Positions 11,629 to 23,213 of a stretch of 64,000 bases of DNA are shown here, one piece after another. The notes beneath the pieces were generated by a model that was not told the DNA's origin, searched no databases, and was given only the letters and a program-made list of their open reading frames with translations. Position 1 is the stretch's first letter; each line of letters begins with the position of its first letter. Origin of the DNA: Agrypnia vestita. Its lineage: Eukaryota; Arthropoda; Insecta; Trichoptera; Phryganeidae. Location of the stretch: contig JADDOH010002636.1 in the NCBI GenBank assembly GCA_016648135.1, positions 56,889 to 120,888 of the forward strand, given 5' to 3'. The translations under genes and the position numbers were made by a program.

Positions 11629-11754
11629 TCGTCGTATGTGGAAGTGACCTCCGTCGTAGTGTTAGTGGGGAAAGGAGATGAGATATTAAATAACAGATAT
11701 TTGTTACAATTGGATAAGGTATAACTGAGTATAAATAACTGTATAACTGATAAT

Positions 11755-12022
11755 AAGCTGGAAAGTCCTAACAATAAGCCCACCATAGTTAAATACACAA
11801 AGACATATCGTCTCAGATATTTGGGACATGTACAACGAATGGAAGAAAATCGAATTCGGAAAAAGATTCTCAACACACAATACACAACCACAGGGGAGAA
11901 AAAGTGTGGGAAGATCAAAGCTAAGATGGATGGATGGCTAAGAGAGGGATCTAAGTGCGACAAACTGGAAGAGGCCAAGGCTCACAGCGGGCTGTAGCGT
12001 CAATGATGATGATGATGATTTG
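11755..12022 (+). pseudogene. LINE reverse transcriptase C-terminal fragment
   Basis: The plus strand reads KTYRLRYLGHVQRMEENRI, then after small shifts a (K/R)-rich PK-W-DG segment and EEAKAHSGL, ending in an ATGATGATGATGAT run. This is the usual end of an RTE-like or related LINE polyprotein (R.LGH..RM…) with a trinucleotide tail. The RT catalytic region is missing and frames are broken, so it is a dead 5'-truncated copy. The antisense 120-codon frame over it is a shadow. Confidence 0.7.
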
Positions 12023-12103
12023 TTACGATTATTTGGTTATTAATTATATAAGTAATATTTCGAAATTTTCGTGATTAATTTTGTGGAACTTCATTGTAAA
12101 TAA

Positions 12104-12170
12104 CTATGAATAAAACACAACGTTAAAGTGTCATTCTGAGAAGTAAACAACGTTGTGTTTTATTCATAAT
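12104..12170. repeat. 21-bp stem hairpin
   Basis: CTATGAATAAAACACAACG at 12104-12122 is repeated inverted at ~12151-12170 around a ~25-base loop. Flanks do not look like a TE. It may be a mini-foldback. Confidence 0.65.
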
Positions 12171-12321
12171 TATATGGGGTTAGTGTAAAGGGACTTCTAA
12201 GAAAATGCAAGAAGCAACTTATGCTTCCACTCATCATTTCCCTGGCTCCATAGACTTGGCGATAAATATGGTGAATTTGCAAACATATTTCATGAAATAA
12301 ACATATAAAAATGTCCTTAGG

Positions 12322-12448
12322 TTTTCACGGCCGTTCAGAATCTTCTGTGTTTAGTTTTAATGTGTGACCCTGCAATGGGATCCGAAACGTTGGCAAGAGA
12401 GGTCACACATACACGGCAGAATATCCCAGAAAACTATGCACAGAAAAT
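12322..12448 (+). repeat. Hammerhead-like repeat type B, single copy
   Basis: Contains GGTTTTCACGGCCGTTCAGA, then CCCTGCAATGGGATCCGAAACG and AGAGAGGTCACACATACACG, matching one arm of the palindrome at 32142-32392. The CTGATGA part is lost here. Confidence 0.5.
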
Positions 12449-13658
12449 AAACACATAGTTTGTAAACATATTCACTCGTCTACATTTTCAAATTTGTATT
12501 ATTGATATTGTTTTTACTAAAAGATTTAAGGTTGTATTACGGTCAAATCACATCGTCTTCATAGAGTCCTAGAAATGTGCCCTTTCGTCAAGGTCAAGGA
12601 CGTCCTAAATACGTTTTAATAAATAATTATTTATTTATAGTATTCATTATATTTCATTTTAAATAGATACATATGTTAACTACATGTCAAAAATAATACT
12701 GAATACTTCATACCTTTTAAATAAATATATTTTAAAACTTATAAAGTTTCCTAATAACCGAAAATAAAATAAAGTGCATTTTTTATAGGCACCCCAACAA
12801 AATCGCGCAGGATAAAGCCGCGCAAATTAAAATTATAATAAAAAATTAAATACGATGAAATAAAAGAGTTTTTTCATTTAATTTTTTTAGTTTGGGGCAG
12901 CCTATAAATCTTTTTATAATATAATTACGTCAGAAACGTCGCTGGGCAATTTTTATAGTCGGTCGGGTCACCTTTTTATAACTTGGGCATTCATGTCACC
13001 TTCAGATTATTAATCAATTTGTTTATAAGTTACAAAGAAAACGCATGCAATTTCAAAATAAACGAGAACTACCTATCTTACTAACATACAATCACTGGGA
13101 CAAAAAAACTTTATATTAATTTTGCTAAACTAACAATAAGTTTGTTCTCATAGAAACTAGGATGTTCAAGAAAACAAAGTGTGAGCAGGCGTGCTCAACT
13201 TTTTATCTCTTGTTGTTCGTCGTGAGGAATTATATTTCAATCTTATCTCTGGTCGGGTGTATTGGAGTTTTGTTGTTCAGATTTTTATGCGTATTTTTCC
13301 CTCGTGAAATATTGGATGAACGTTGTAAACTCTTCCCACAGCCCGGTCGTCTGGCAGGGGTCCAGTTATCCCTTGGTCTATTATCTGTCCGCGTGTGTAT
13401 TTGTGAGAGCGTAGTGTGTGTGCATGGGGTTGGATTTGTGTGCGTGCATATCTGTTAAATTTGGGCCATTAACCTACTGCTTTAATTCGGTTCGTGAAAA
13501 AGTAGAACCATGCGACTCGGTGTGTCATTTTTAAATGAGCCTAATAAAACGGAGAAATGTGATTTTCCTGATAGCATAGTTACGAAAATTTAAAAAATAA
13601 ATAAACCGTAGTTAAACAGTGTAACTACTGGAAAATTTAGCCTTCTTTGAAAATAACG
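12449..13658. other. Unassigned tract
   Basis: Mostly AT-rich. 12780-12990 and 13180-13460 are locally less AT-rich and lack TE marks. The 98-codon frame at 13162-13458 is hydrophobic and Cys/Val-rich because of a GT-rich stretch, and I do not consider it a gene. Confidence 0.4.
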
Positions 13659-14050
13659 TAATTGAAGGCGTCCCTGTAAAAAGAGTCTATGTAGTATATC
13701 AGGTCACAATGTGATTTTATTGTTTTAAAACGGTCTATATAACAGTATACACCATGAGCGGTATGTAATTTTTTTTTTCAACCCAATCTTTCCGAAATTT
13801 GGGATGAAAAAACGGGTCTATATTCATCTATATTCATGTAGTAACGAATGTCGACAGTTTGGTGATGTTTGTGAGATTGCTTAGCAACATGAATAAATAA
13901 CAAAAACGTAAAATTAATGTCAACAATTGGCAAGAGAACATTAGAAAGATAAAAAAAAATCCGTTTATCTTTTTCACCAAGTGTTCTTTTTCTCTCTTGT
14001 ATAATTTTGTTTTCGGATTTAGACCCTTTTTACAGGGACGCCTTCAATTA
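13659..14050. mobile_element. Non-autonomous DNA transposon with ~30-bp TIRs
   Basis: Inverted ends TAATTGAAGGCGTCCCTGTA followed by AAAAGRGTCTA occur at 13659 and, reversed, at 14050. The interior (~330 bp) has no ORF. Length and TIRs fit a MITE. Superfamily is not assignable by eye and no second copy is in the window. Confidence 0.8.
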
Positions 14051-14317
14051 TCAAAAACGTGACGGATAACCAAAAACTAATTGAATAGGTATCATTTTAA
14101 AATGTCTTAATTTTAATTTGTGATTGTTATTTTGTATACTTTTCTTAATAGTGTTTAAACTGTAAGGATGTCTTTTGTTTTTTGTTTTTCAATGATGCTA
14201 TGCTAAGCTATGCACCGTATGCACACACAAATAAACAAATTTTAGGGTTGTAGGAGTAGATGTGATGCAATGTAGGTTGTTGATGTATGAGCAGACTAGG
14301 AACGCAGGATCAGAGTT

Positions 14318-14412
14318 CAAGGGGCGCAGCTAGAGCAAGCCGACGAATTCAAATATATCGGGGTGGAATTCCCTAGTGAAAGGTAATAATAAAGTGAGAT
14401 AGCGGAACAAGT
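14318..14412 (+). pseudogene. Small LINE fragment
   Basis: The plus strand encodes QLEQADEFKYIGVEF, the conserved (L)EQVDEFKYLG block found after the RT thumb in many insect LINEs. It stops after ~17 codons (TAATAATAA), then EIAEQV continues. It is a tiny dead remnant. Confidence 0.45.
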
Positions 14413-16419
14413 AGTGTTTTACGTTCTCTTTATAATATGAGTTACGTATTAAGATCAAATTGACTGTCTTTGTCTATATGCATTTATAAATCTTTACTTG
14501 TCCGTCAGGGAGAAATTTTATAATTAGTATTTAACCAACAATGGCTCTGAAATTTTGCAAAGAGACGTATTCCCGATGACAATAAACATTTTTCAATTTT
14601 ACACCACTTTAGCATTAAAATAATGCCAAATTGGGAGGCGACAGTGTACGGCAGATATGGAAGCCATTGTTCACCTTGAGTAAGAGATGGGTATTCTTCA
14701 CTTATGAATTTTAGAAAATCAGTTTAACCGTTCAATTATTTTTATTAAAATGCTGACGCGTTATTTTATCAGACAATGTACATGCTGGGTACCTACATAT
14801 TTGTATCTGCTTGTATTATTTTAAAAGTAACATTCAAATATTGGTTGTTTATATAAGTAGATTGTACAATCTACAATCAATTGTATTATAATTGTGTATA
14901 AATATATATAAAATAAAAATTAACTTTCAAATAAAATTTAAAACGGCGAGTCCTGATTTAGAGAATTTTTTAAGCCACAGTTGTAAGAGCGGTCATGGTA
15001 TATGTTTATGTCAATAAGTGTAATCAAAAAAGGTGAGGTTCATTCATTAATCATAATTACAAATAAGTATCAATAACTGTTAACATAAAAGCCCACTGCG
15101 ACACAGGATTATTACGAATATTCCTGTTAAAATATATAATAAGTTTATGTATATGTATAGAAGTATACGTAAACTAATGAAGTGAAAAAAAGAATAAGAG
15201 AAAAGTACAGATACTAAGCAGGTCAAAAATAAATACACCAACATAAAAGAAATAGTTAACAAAAAATGTATGCGAATTGCATAAAATGTGTATGAGTATT
15301 AAGTAGGTGCCACAAAGTGTCACAAAGCAAGCAAATATAATTAATTTTGATGTGCCTATTATGAAAATCTCTTTTATACTAAGACACATAAAATTCATTA
15401 CCTCTCGTGTCTTTAACATGTTTACCTTACTGTATTTTAATGCTGAATATATATTTATATTTGTGTTATTTTATATACCACTTTATTTTTGTTAGTTAAT
15501 ACATCTTTTATATTATTTTTTTAATCTTCTTTTTATTACTTTTTTTATGAACCCTTTTTATTTTTCTTATTTAATCATTCTTTTATATATTATTTTTATC
15601 TTCCTGTCTTAGTGGGCGTTATAAAGTAAATTTATAAAAAATATATTATTTAAACAAATTTTGATTAAATTTCATATTTTTTTATGAATTCAGCTTGTAA
15701 AATAATCAGTACCAAAAGAAGAAGAAGATGACTTACCCATTTATCGCTGGAGATCGATGTACTGGTGATGTTACGTCGCCGGTTAATAAGACAACATATC
15801 AGTTGTCACTCTATTAAATTTAAATAATTCACGATAAACATATAGACGTAGCATTCTCTAGTAATGAATGTAAATTTTTTTTAGAAAAGTGTCATAATTA
15901 TTATTGTATATAAAATCTTTTTTGGAACCGAAATATTAAGAACTATTTTGATAGAAATACTTTAATTACTTGCTACACAAATAAAGTTTTTTTTTAATTC
16001 TGCGCTTGACACTGACCGGCGATTCACGATTTTGTTTAAAACACACTGAATATTATTTTTCCAATACGAAACCGTATTAAATACAGCAATACTGCCCGGA
16101 CGCATCAACTGACAGTGGAATGACGAACTTGTAAAATCGTCAACACTCAAGAAGTAGGTAGGGAATTTTTTTTTTCAATTTTGTAGGTAAATTATTACAG
16201 GGAGTGTCTCATTTTATTTAAGAATGTGAAAATAATAATAAAACGCCACGTTTTATTACTAGAAAATGAAACTGAATCTTATTTATTGTCAACGTTAATG
16301 AAATATAGGGGAGACACTCGTATTTCGATTTTGAAAATTTTATTTTCGACCGAAAGCAGTTCGGATGAAGTTCAAAGCGTTCCTAATCGATTTTCAGGTG
16401 TAAAATAAAACATATTATG
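14413..16419. other. Unassigned AT-rich tract
   Basis: No recognisable gene, tRNA-like head or long inverted repeat. Overlapping hydrophobic frames on both strands around 15080-15495 arise from low-complexity AT sequence. Confidence 0.5.
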
Positions 16420-16908
16420 CAGGGTATCTCATAGTCAGTAGAAAAAACTTTACAGGTGGTACAGTCTTGATAATGCGTCGAAAATGTTCAAGCAACCATT
16501 ATCATAGATTATTGATGGAGATATGCAATATCAATGTTTGTGTTTTTTATTCAATATTTCTGACTAATTTTTTTTCGAAAAGTTCAACTATCATCACAGT
16601 AACATATCTATTGTGAAAAAATCATTCGAGCCGAATAAAATGATAAAAACCTTGCAAATATTTAGAATAGATTGTTTTAGGAGGTTTTTATCACATTATT
16701 TGAGTTACATTGAAGCGAATGAATTTTTCATAATTGATATGCCGTTAAATTTTTCGCAAAAAATACGTCAGAAATATTGAAGAAAAATGTAAATTTTGAT
16801 ATTGCATATCTCCATATTTATTAATATTTGGTCATGGTTGCTTGAACATTTTAACTCATCATCAATGCAGGAAGCCACGTGTAAATTTTTTCAATAGCTA
16901 GACACCTG
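16420..16908. mobile_element. 489-bp near-palindromic element, family P (copy 1)
   Basis: Almost the whole element folds on itself: left and right halves (~230 bp each) are diverged inverted copies with only ~25 bp between them. Ends read CAGGGTATCT and, inverted, CAGGTGTCTA. Shared inner blocks include AATGTTCAAGCAACCAT, GGAGATATGCAATATCAA and AATATTTCTGAC. A second copy lies at 40181-40642. No ORF. CAGGGTGTCY-like ends are common on Tc1/mariner-type and other insect DNA transposons, so it is probably a foldback MITE mobilised in trans. Confidence 0.85.
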
Positions 16909-17149
16909 TATTTTTTCAGTAATCTTTCAGGCAATGGTCTTGATTGATTTGAAAATTGAAATGATTTACGCAATAATACATTCGCGTAAAATCCTCTGTT
17001 TTATAGATCTACATATGTTAAAGAGGCTTTGCGAATCGTAAATGCTCTCCCGAACAGGCGCAAACTACCACAATTCAAATTACAGATATCGCAAATATTA
17101 CAAGGTTCCTTAATAAGTTGATATATACATATATATCCAGCCAAAATAC

Positions 17150-17900
17150 GTCACAGCTTTGGCCAAATCGGAACCGGGAAAGCTAGCACAGCAGTACCGA
17201 CATATTTTGAAAAAAAAAATCAAATTATATCGTGTTTCTAGAGATATTTATGAAAAAAACAGCCACTTTCGACGAGCGGTCGCATTTTCCGCGCCATCGC
17301 TCTGTTCGCGGGGACCCGTAATAACGTAGGCTTGTTTAAGGCACTCTGCGCAGGTCAGGTGAGCATTCCAATGCGCAAGCGCAGTTACCTCGTTTCTAAA
17401 ATCATCCCTAGCTCGGGCGGTAGTTATATCACACAGCCTCCCGAAACGTTTAGTTTAGTTCCCGGCCGCCGGTCGAGGCGGCAGCGTCGTCGGTTAACCG
17501 TTCCGCCATTTTGAATTGCTAAAAGCGCGGTAAATAAATAAAACATGATGTTAAAACTATAAAACAATGTCGCGCCTCAATTAAAAGCCGCTTGTGAGAA
17601 TATTATTACGCCGAATTGAAATGGATTGTTTAAGTACAATGTAGGAGTTGCGAAGTGTAAGCGGAAAATACATACCGGAGAAAAATATTGTGCAGATCTG
17701 AAAAATGTCAAAGATTGTGCCGTCTTAAATTATAGGATCGATAAAATTTATTTATAACACTAAAGGGATATTATTTTTTTTTGGAAATTCGTCTTTTCAA
17801 AAAACAAACAGTACTTGAATGTGGATTTATTTTCGCGAGTCGAGGAGTTGTGAAGAGACATTAACGGACTGCCACCATCCTCGGAGAAGCGTGCCATTTG
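17150..17900. promoter_or_regulatory. GC-rich, CpG-rich promoter-like island
   Basis: About 250 bp (17265-17515) is strongly GC- and CpG-rich in an AT-rich setting. It contains ATGCGCAAGCGCAG (17371-17384), close to the NRF-1/EWG palindrome, and CCGCCATTTTG near 17505, the YY1/Pho-type motif often at transcription or translation starts. A plus-strand donor-like CAG|GTGAGC sits at 17359. Read on the minus strand, CAAAATGGCGG gives a start codon in good insect context, but its frame ends after 19 codons. Downstream (17820-17960) is a less AT-rich stretch with GCCACCATCC and an ATG. This is the best candidate here for a host promoter or first exon; strand undecided. Confidence 0.35.
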
Positions 17901-18386
17901 CATTTGATTTACTATGGACCTGGTGAATATTAAAGGTCATATTTGCATGTATGGAAAACGTGTGTTCCTTTAAATGCGGTGAAGGTCGTTTTAACTCTGA
18001 CAACCGTCCTTCGATTAAGTGAAAATAAAAAAAATCATAGTAAAAATGCTTAATAGTGAATTATCGTAATAATTTTAAATTTCATAGGAATCTATCGCTA
18101 GTATGAATGTATTTAATCTGTTATCGTTTAAACTTTTTGTGTTAAAAATATAAAAATAGTTATTCAATAAATAAAAAATATTATGTTTTTATCCATTAAG
18201 ATTAAAACAGTTACTGATGACATTACTATTATCCTCGCATAAATTTACATAATTCATTAATACGAAAACCTTATATTTGTAATTATATACGTTTCTGTTC
18301 TATCCAATTTGTGACATGATTATGGGATGACGCGATTGTCTGTGAGAAGAAAGGAGGAATACAATATAACAGTTTCCAATCATCAG

Positions 18387-18434
18387 GAACACATGGGGTC
18401 CCCTACCTGATATGGATCCGGCTGGATGTTAATG
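18387..18434 (+). other. Possible 48-bp exon
   Basis: An acceptor-like TTTCCAATCATCAG precedes 48 bases of balanced composition, then a strong donor match AATG|GTGAGT (18435). No frame is fully open across it in a convincing way, so it would be a 5' UTR exon if real. It lies 1 kb downstream of the promoter-like island. Confidence 0.2.
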
Positions 18435-18945
18435 GTGAGTGTTATTGCAGACTGAACTATTTCCATTCCATGTTACGATCCATTTTAACAAAACAACACG
18501 ATATTTATTGGTATAACTTGTGATATTTATCGCAGCAATTAACAGGTTTTTAAATTTTTAAAAAGTAATCGAAGAGAAATCCTAAAAGTTTTAACAGATA
18601 ATTATGTACATATTTGTGTTCATAATAATCACTGATACAAAAAAACTGAACACTCTTTTTTATGATTAGATTGTGAAATTTTATAATTTTGACATTTTTT
18701 TCAAATCTTTTAAGCTAATCACAGTGAAATATTAACCGAAGTTTTTGATAAATCCATAATACTAAGTTTACACCATTTACGCAAGTTAAGTATGCTAATG
18801 TCGGTTCAGCATTGTCGACAATTTTCTCGAACTTACAATAAATCTAAAACATGAATATGCCAGTGGTTGCGCCAAGTCTTGCCTCAATGTCTTTTGAATT
18901 CAAGGAAATATTTATTAATTTATTTGAGAACCAATGTACGTGAAC

Positions 18946-18993
18946 GAGCTCCAAAAGTGGACATAATGAAATAAATGTCTACTTTTGGAACTC
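18946..18993. repeat. Hairpin, ~19-bp stem
   Basis: GAGCTCCAAAAGTGGACAT and ATGTCTACTTTTGGAACTC are inverted copies with two mismatches, ~10-base loop. Confidence 0.6.
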
Positions 18994-19150
18994 ACTGAGA
19001 AGGTGAAGAGCGAAAACGCCATCTTTTACTGAACCATTTCAGGTTCAGGGAATCTTGCATCTTCAAAGGATCATCAAGTATGTGAAAACTAAACTATCCG
19101 CAGGATACTCAGGTTAGATATGGTCAATAAACATGATCATGAACACGAAA

Positions 19151-19200
19151 CATGAATAGCTCTACGTAGTTGCCTACGCGTCTACGTAGAGCTTTTCATG
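19151..19200. repeat. Hairpin, ~19-bp stem
   Basis: CATGAATAGCTCTACGTAG pairs with CTACGTAGAGCTTTTCATG with one mismatch around a 12-base loop. It is 150 bp from a similar-sized hairpin at 18946. Confidence 0.65.
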
Positions 19201-20380
19201 TTCTTGAAATAAGTCATAAATCGCAACAGTTTTAGATTGAAGAGTCTGAAAGATGCTGGCTCTTTTACGGGAAGCTAGAAATTAAGGACTCTTCGAAAAG
19301 TATTTGAGGGATCCCGAACCAGTCACTGAAAAATGATAGGATGTGCATCGAAAGTATCATCATTATCGTGTATACGACCCTTGGTGAGTCTCTTGCCCTC
19401 CCCAAGTATTGTTACGAGCTTTGGAGACACGTAATTATTAGGAGATTATGTATGACTCCGTCTTAGCTTAGGCTTTTTCAGCCCTTTGTTAGTCAGTAAT
19501 GGCTTCGGCGATTGCTGTTCGGTCATCTTCTCTACTCGAAATACTTATCTCATTATAGGAAGCATACGCCAAAATTCCTTTTCTAAGAGCGGCTAAAAAA
19601 TACGCCTCAAAATTTTCCTTTCGAAAACCTTCAGGGTACGATATTTTTCTTATCCAGTACCCATATTGTAGACGAATATTGGTTTGGAACGTCTTCCCGA
19701 TAGCCAGCTTTCTGAAAGCAAACTGCTCGACTGCCCAATTTCCCGTCAATTTTTTTTTTTGCGAAAATATGAAATTATTATTCTCCTGTAAAAAACATTA
19801 AACTGATTTATTTAAAATTGTTTCAGAAGAATATTTAACTCTAGTGGGTTTTCTAAGGATATTTAATTTCATAAAATTCATAATTTGTTTTTAATGTGTT
19901 TTATTGTAACTAGGTATTGTTTAAAAAAAGGAGTTGAATATCTAGATGCAAATAGAAACGCTTAGCAGACTATTTTAAATTCCCTAACTAAAGGCATTGT
20001 TATGTTTATAAAAGGAGCTTATGAAGTCTCATAAACGTATAGTAGTAGTACCTTTTACTTGAAAATAACGAGATTAGTGAAATTATAACCACTACTCAAT
20101 AAGCAAGGTCGTTTTGTTTTCCCTCCCTTCAGAGGGTACTTTTACTGCTAAGTGTATACTATTTATTTTCATTTTTAAAAACAATTTAGATTTTAAACCA
20201 CTTTTTAAGTAATAATAGTTCAAAACAATCTCAAGTTCTTATATAAACTACTAGGAAATTCTTTTCTTCCGAATATTGTTTTAAACATAAATCAGTTTGG
20301 TTGTTTTCACAGGTGAAGAATTTATCCACGTTTTCTTAAAAGTATGCAAATGCATATTCTATAATTAATCTTTTTTCTGG
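19201..20380. other. Unassigned tract
   Basis: 19380-19750 is less AT-rich and holds an 86-codon minus frame (19489-19749) that starts MTGNWAVEQFAFRKL. I recognise no domain and see no promoter or exon signals, so I leave it uncalled. The rest is AT-rich. Confidence 0.4.
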
Positions 20381-20382
20381 GG

Positions 20383-20453
20383 GTTGGCTTGTCGGGAAAT
20401 TGGCTGTCAGGCAATCGGCAGTTGAGCAGTTGGCTTATCGGGCAGTTGTCCGG
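20383..20453 (+). repeat. Degenerate G/T-rich minisatellite
   Basis: About five ~14-bp units built on TTGGCTTGTCGGG, ATTGGCTGTCAGG, ATCGGCAGTTGAG, TTGGCTTATCGGG and AGTTGTCCGG. Confidence 0.45.
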
Positions 20454-20828
20454 TATCCGACGTATACATGTACATATATATTTATTTGTACGGTTTAATA
20501 AGCGTTTGGCATACTAACGCTTTGGTGTTACTAGATCACAATCGGGATTTCAAAAATTTTGGAAACGGAATAATGGCGATTTGCGCTTACAGTGCGTTTT
20601 TGCGCTATGAAGATAAATTGTAGGTTGTTCTGATTGGAGACTTAATACGAGTAGTTCGAAAACTGAATGCTTTGAGAAAGTTTAGTTGACTCTGGTTCTG
20701 GATAGCCTATAATGATGATGATGGTGATATCAAACTGACTGCAAGGTACGAAACTTACCCCCCATAGCCCAAACGGTGTAAAGTTTAAGGAGGATATATT
20801 GGAGAGGCCAGGCCGAAAAATAAATCTG

Positions 20829-21055
20829 AGGTGTCCGATGTACTCTGCCAAGTCGTTAAAGCACTCGACTATCGACCAGGACTAACGTACGAATCTCCAA
20901 GCCGATGCCGGTTTTGTAGGGTTTTCCGGAAAAAATCTGTAATGAATACGAAACGCTGCCAAACATTAGATTTGGACAGTTGCCCATATCTGTGTAGCGT
21001 GATTCATATACACGTAGGAAGCATTATTTTACGAAATAAATATAACTACATTTGA
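20829..21055 (+). repeat. tRNA-derived SINE
   Basis: TCTGCCAAGTCGTTAAAGCA then CTCGACT look like a Pol III A box region. GTACGAATCTCC ~30 bp later resembles the B box (GGTTCGANTCC). A unique-looking body and AT-rich tail follow. The 74-codon frame in it is not a gene. Confidence 0.45.
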
Positions 21056-21243
21056 CAGCGTGTGTTCTTGAGGGTGATAGGAGATTGATTTTTAGAATGA
21101 TGCGGATAGCAGTTGTTTAAAACCGGCGGTATGACGATTATTGAAATGATTCGATTAAAATCAGGTATCATCTTGGAATCTAGTAAAAACAGAAATGTTT
21201 TGTACCTTCTTGCATTAGATAAAATAGTAAATAAAATATTATT

Positions 21244-21550
21244 GCACTAGCCGTATCCCGTGAAAAATCATGGGACATAATAATTGCAGGATTTTGAAGC
21301 AGAAAATACATGAATAGAAAACCATCTGTTTTTTTAAATTGACTTTATTCGCTTAAATCTAAAATTAACATTAATAGTATAAAAATTTCAAGACCGCGTA
21401 ATTTGGTTGGGCGACCCTTGCGTGTTGCCTAAGCCGCGTGATAATTGAGTGTCACAGTCTAATTATCTAAAATTTTAATTCCATTTACCGTTAAAAGTAG
21501 CCGACGTTACGGATCGACAGACAGACACACAAAGAAATTGTTATATCTAG
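21244..21550 (+). repeat. Diverged SINE-like family E copy
   Basis: Begins CACTAGCCGTATCCCGTGAA and ends CGGATCGACAGACAGACACA then AAATTGTTAT. This parallels the 5' TACTAGCTG…CCCGTCAAAA block and the 3' GGATAGACAGGCAGACAGAC block of the 22.5-22.9 kb copy. The middle is too diverged to align by eye. Confidence 0.35.
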
Positions 21551-22049
21551 ATTTATTTTTAAAGAAAACACCTTTTTATATAATGTTGCAATTTTAGACG
21601 GTCTTTGATATTTAAAAGAAATGAGATATCCAGAAAAAATCTCTCGAAATTGGGATCGCATTCCTGTGGCAGCTATATATTTTTTGGATATTTTCTGCAC
21701 ATTTTAAAAATGATTAAGCCCGTTTGTTTCAAATAAAATACTGCCCTAGCGTTTTAATTATTATTTTCCGTTTTTTTTGTTTTAATCAGCACCGTGTATG
21801 AAAAGGATCATTATTATTTAATACACTTATTTCAGTAAAATACGATATTTAAAACTCAACGAATTTACCGAGAATCGAGAATCATAAATTAATAATAAAA
21901 TGTTAAAATTATATACAACTTTTTACTCTGCAGACGTTTCGCGATTTTTTATATACATAACTTTGTCGATATTTTGCTGTGCGCTGAAGTAGAAATTACG
22001 AGTCAGAAAGCATTTTCATATCGATAATATTTTGCTTGAGCGCTGAAAC

Positions 22050-22280
22050 TTATTTTATTATAGGAATGTGTATAACAGATAGATGGCGAAAGTTTTTGCG
22101 AGCTTGACGACATGGTTTCTGATTTAGTGGCACGAATGATTTCTTGGTGCCGACACTGCGGTGTTATTGGAATGGTGTGACGGCCCGTTAACATTGCCTG
22201 CGTTATTATTAAGGTAGCGAGGAAGGCGGCTTGTTCACGGTCTGTGGAAATTCGGCGCAAGAAGTGTCTTCATACAAAAT
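22050..22280. promoter_or_regulatory. GC-richer island, candidate noncoding element
   Basis: 230 bp of balanced composition between AT-rich flanks, without TE hallmarks. An 85-codon minus frame overlaps but has no recognised domain. Function is unknown. Confidence 0.2.
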
Positions 22281-22542
22281 TAATGATGGCTTTCAAGGAT
22301 TCCAAATGGTTGGAGAAATGCGGGTACTTCGTAATTTGTTAATACTTAACTTTTATTTGAAAATTTTGTATAACTATTTTTTTCATTTTATTTTTATTTT
22401 TTAACAATCAGACTATCGCCAGGTCATTATTGACCCTAATAGATGGTGCTAGAGTGATATTAGAGAACAAAGTATTAATATTTTATGAACATTTTGAATA
22501 TGATATAATTACACAATACCTACACTTTTTGTGATCAAACAT

Positions 22543-22915
22543 AATAATTTCGTTATCTGTCCATCTGTCCATTTTCCGTCTGTCTGCCTGTCTATCCGCG
22601 TAACTTCGTGTATCGTCTATAATTTCGTTCGAATTTACAGCTAAAAAACGAAATTAAGCGGCCGGAGATGTGGCTTGAACCCCGGGCCAGCAAACCCGAA
22701 GGCGTCAACGATAGCGATATTGCTATCGCCGAGTCTGCATTACCCGTCAAAAGTACAGTACATATAGGAATATAAAAGAAATGTTAAAATATTTTGATAA
22801 AAATCTTTATTTCTATTTCATGGGGCTGTCGGCTATAAATAGGTAAATACTCATTCTTTAGGAACCGGCATTTAACCGGCAAATACCGTCATTTTTGACG
22901 GGTGACGGCAAGTAA
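22543..22915 (-). repeat. tRNA-derived SINE, family E (fullest copy)
   Basis: Read on the minus strand it starts at ~22915 with ACCCGTCAAAAATGACGG, then GCCGGTTCCTAAAGAATGAG. It reaches a B-box-like GGGGTTCAAGCC before CACATCTCCGGCCGCTTAAT, then TAAATTCGAACGAAATTAT. It ends with GATAGACAGGCAGACAGACG and ACGAAATTATTATGTTTGA. The same 3' half is at 52.96-53.04 kb on the plus strand. No ORF; it would be mobilised by a LINE. Confidence 0.6.
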
Positions 22916-23089
22916 ATTAATGATGATTTAATGATAAAACAAATTGTAAATAATATGCAGAACAATGTATAAATAATATGTATAAATAATATAATCAATA
23001 AAGACTAATGCAAATTAATAAATACAATTTAGGAATTATCCTGATTAACAAGTTTTTTATGGTAAACTAAAATGTTAAGGGTAATGATA

Positions 23090-23205
23090 TTTCATGACAG
23101 AGAAGACGTATGCTTCTGTTGTGACATACCACGCTTACGTCGTTCACTTTCATACATCTTATCATGCATTCGATTGTTAAAGCATCTGTCACAACTTTCC
23201 TCTAA
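23090..23205 (-). pseudogene. LINE C-terminal scrap
   Basis: The minus strand encodes NNRMHDKMYESERRKRGMSQ, which resembles the NNR..M.R.M.V.EA…CQ block at the end of the LINE L family found at 46.9, 53.4 and 58.4 kb. It is highly diverged and lies directly upstream of a SINE. Confidence 0.35.
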
Positions 23206-23213
23206 TATTCCCA

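Noticed and set aside
11616..11978. 120-codon minus-strand frame
   Set aside because: It is antisense to a recognisable LINE C-terminus on the plus strand and overlaps MITE sequence.
13162..13458. 98-codon open frame, hydrophobic with Cys/Val-rich end
   Set aside because: Composition follows a GT-rich stretch; no domain, no splice or promoter context.
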